15,772 nucleotides of DNA from an uncultured Acetobacteraceae bacterium (GTDB lineage: Bacteria; Pseudomonadota; Alphaproteobacteria; Acetobacterales; Acetobacteraceae), in NCBI GenBank assembly GCA_937930165.1, contig CALGVL010000281.1:1-15772 (forward strand). The letters run 5' to 3'. The notes under the pieces were generated by a model that made no database searches, had not been told where the DNA came from, and was given only the letters and a program-made list of their open reading frames with translations. Made by a program: the position numbers and the translations under genes. Of the stretch, positions 15,311 through 15,772 are shown piece by piece. Each line of letters starts with the position of its first letter. Positions within the stretch are counted from its first letter, which is position 1.

Positions 15311-15700
15311 ATGGGCCTGCTGCAGGATCTGGTGTCGCGGCTGACCATACCGGGCCTGCCGGAATGGACGGGGCTGCTCGCCCTGCTGGTGCTGCTGCTG
15401 GTCGCCCTGGCCTATCTGCTGATGCCATTCAGCGTCTTCGGGGTGAAGGGCCGGCTGGATTCGCTGGAGGCCCAGCTCGACGAGATCCAGGCCGAGCTCC
15501 GCGGCCTGAACGTTCGCCTTTCGGACGGGCCACGCCGCGCCGCATCGGAGGAATGGGTGGAACTCCCAGGCAGCCGGCGCGTGCCGGAGGAGCCCGCCCC
15601 TCCCCGCACCACCCCGCCCATCCCGCCACCCCCCGCCTGGCCGGAGTCGCCGCGCGGCGGCCGGGCCGAGCCACGGCTGGACTGGCCGGGCCGGCGCTAG
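15311..15700 (+). CDS. small single-pass membrane protein with coiled coil and Pro-rich tail
   Basis: A 129-residue protein not recognised as a named family. Residues about 18-40 form a strong transmembrane helix (WTGLLALLVLLLVALAYLL), about 46-72 a short charged coiled coil (GRLDSLEAQLDEIQAELRGLNVRL), and about 85-129 a Pro/Arg/Gly-rich, probably disordered tail. The likely topology is a short N-terminal segment, one helix, then a cytoplasmic or periplasmic coil and tail; the side is not clear. The ATG at 15311 is chosen over GTG 15293 because GGAGG lies about 7 nt upstream of it. It follows moaA by 25 nt on the same strand and may share its transcript, though no functional link to molybdenum cofactor synthesis is apparent. 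Confidence 0.8.
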   Translation: MGLLQDLVSRLTIPGLPEWTGLLALLVLLLVALAYLLMPFSVFGVKGRLDSLEAQLDEIQAELRGLNVRLSDGPRRAASEEWVELPGSRRVPEEPAPPRTTPPIPPPPAWPESPRGGRAEPRLDWPGRR

Positions 15701-15719
15701 CGGCGAATTGCCGGAACGA

Positions 15720-15739
15720 GGCGGCGCGGCATCGCCGCC
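15720..15739 (+). terminator. GC-rich hairpin, possible terminator
   Basis: GGCGGCG (15720-15726) pairs with CGCCGCC (15733-15739) around a 6-nt loop, 20 nt past the last stop codon. It is followed by a short pyrimidine stretch, not a T run, so it is at best a weak intrinsic terminator. Confidence 0.3.
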
Positions 15740-15772
15740 CTTCCCGCCTTGCCGGCCGGCCGCCGACGCGGC

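Overview
The window is about 70% G+C by eye. It is densely coded and looks like an ordinary chromosomal segment of an alphaproteobacterium. The best lineage guess is a Rhodospirillales/Acetobacteraceae-type organism (Roseomonas-like). That guess rests on CtrA and ChpT together, a chemotaxis operon with a hybrid CheA, a DUF3553 gene beside chpT, and the base composition. It is inference from gene content, not a database match. I see no insertion sequences, phage genes, CRISPR arrays, tRNAs or rRNAs. No stretch longer than 300 bases lacks a gene.

Layout, left to right. (1) 1-2133, plus strand: the 3' part of a membrane-anchored protein (tentatively DUF6384), then a long coiled-coil protein with a Gly-rich tail. 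They form an apparent two-gene unit of unknown function. (2) 2144-4702: an Lrp/AsnC regulator (minus) divergent from phhA-hppD (plus), which are two steps of phenylalanine/tyrosine catabolism. A 7-bp inverted repeat lies in the shared promoter region. (3) 4707-6884, minus: fliI (flagellar export ATPase), an overlapping fliJ-like gene and a small secreted protein. (4) 7026-7766, plus: the response regulator ctrA, divergent from fliI. The 141-bp intergenic region contains several dyads, one of which overlaps the ctrA ribosome-binding site. (5) 13857-7801, minus: chpT-cheA-cheW-cheY-cheB-cheR. The last five genes are chained by four identical 4-nt ATGA overlaps. (6) 13943-15700, plus: a DUF3553 protein, a possible 32-aa micro-ORF, moaA (molybdenum cofactor synthesis) and a small membrane protein.

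How the genes fit together: CtrA receives phosphate from CckA through ChpT in alphaproteobacteria (established), and in many non-Caulobacter members of the class its main output is motility. Here CtrA, ChpT, the flagellar export ATPase module and a full chemotaxis adaptation set sit within 8.3 kb, with chpT at the head of the che operon. This suggests a motility regulon in which the CtrA phosphorelay and chemotaxis signalling are co-expressed. The CheA is a hybrid kinase with two CheW-like domains and a C-terminal receiver. No chemoreceptor, cheZ, cheD or cckA is in the window.

I found no obviously new defence or mobile system. The least understood elements are the coiled-coil/DUF6384-like pair at the left edge, the regulatory dyads between fliI and ctrA, and three small uncharacterised proteins. 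Very long open frames opposite real genes, such as 10623-13859 on the plus strand, are high-GC shadows and are not annotated.
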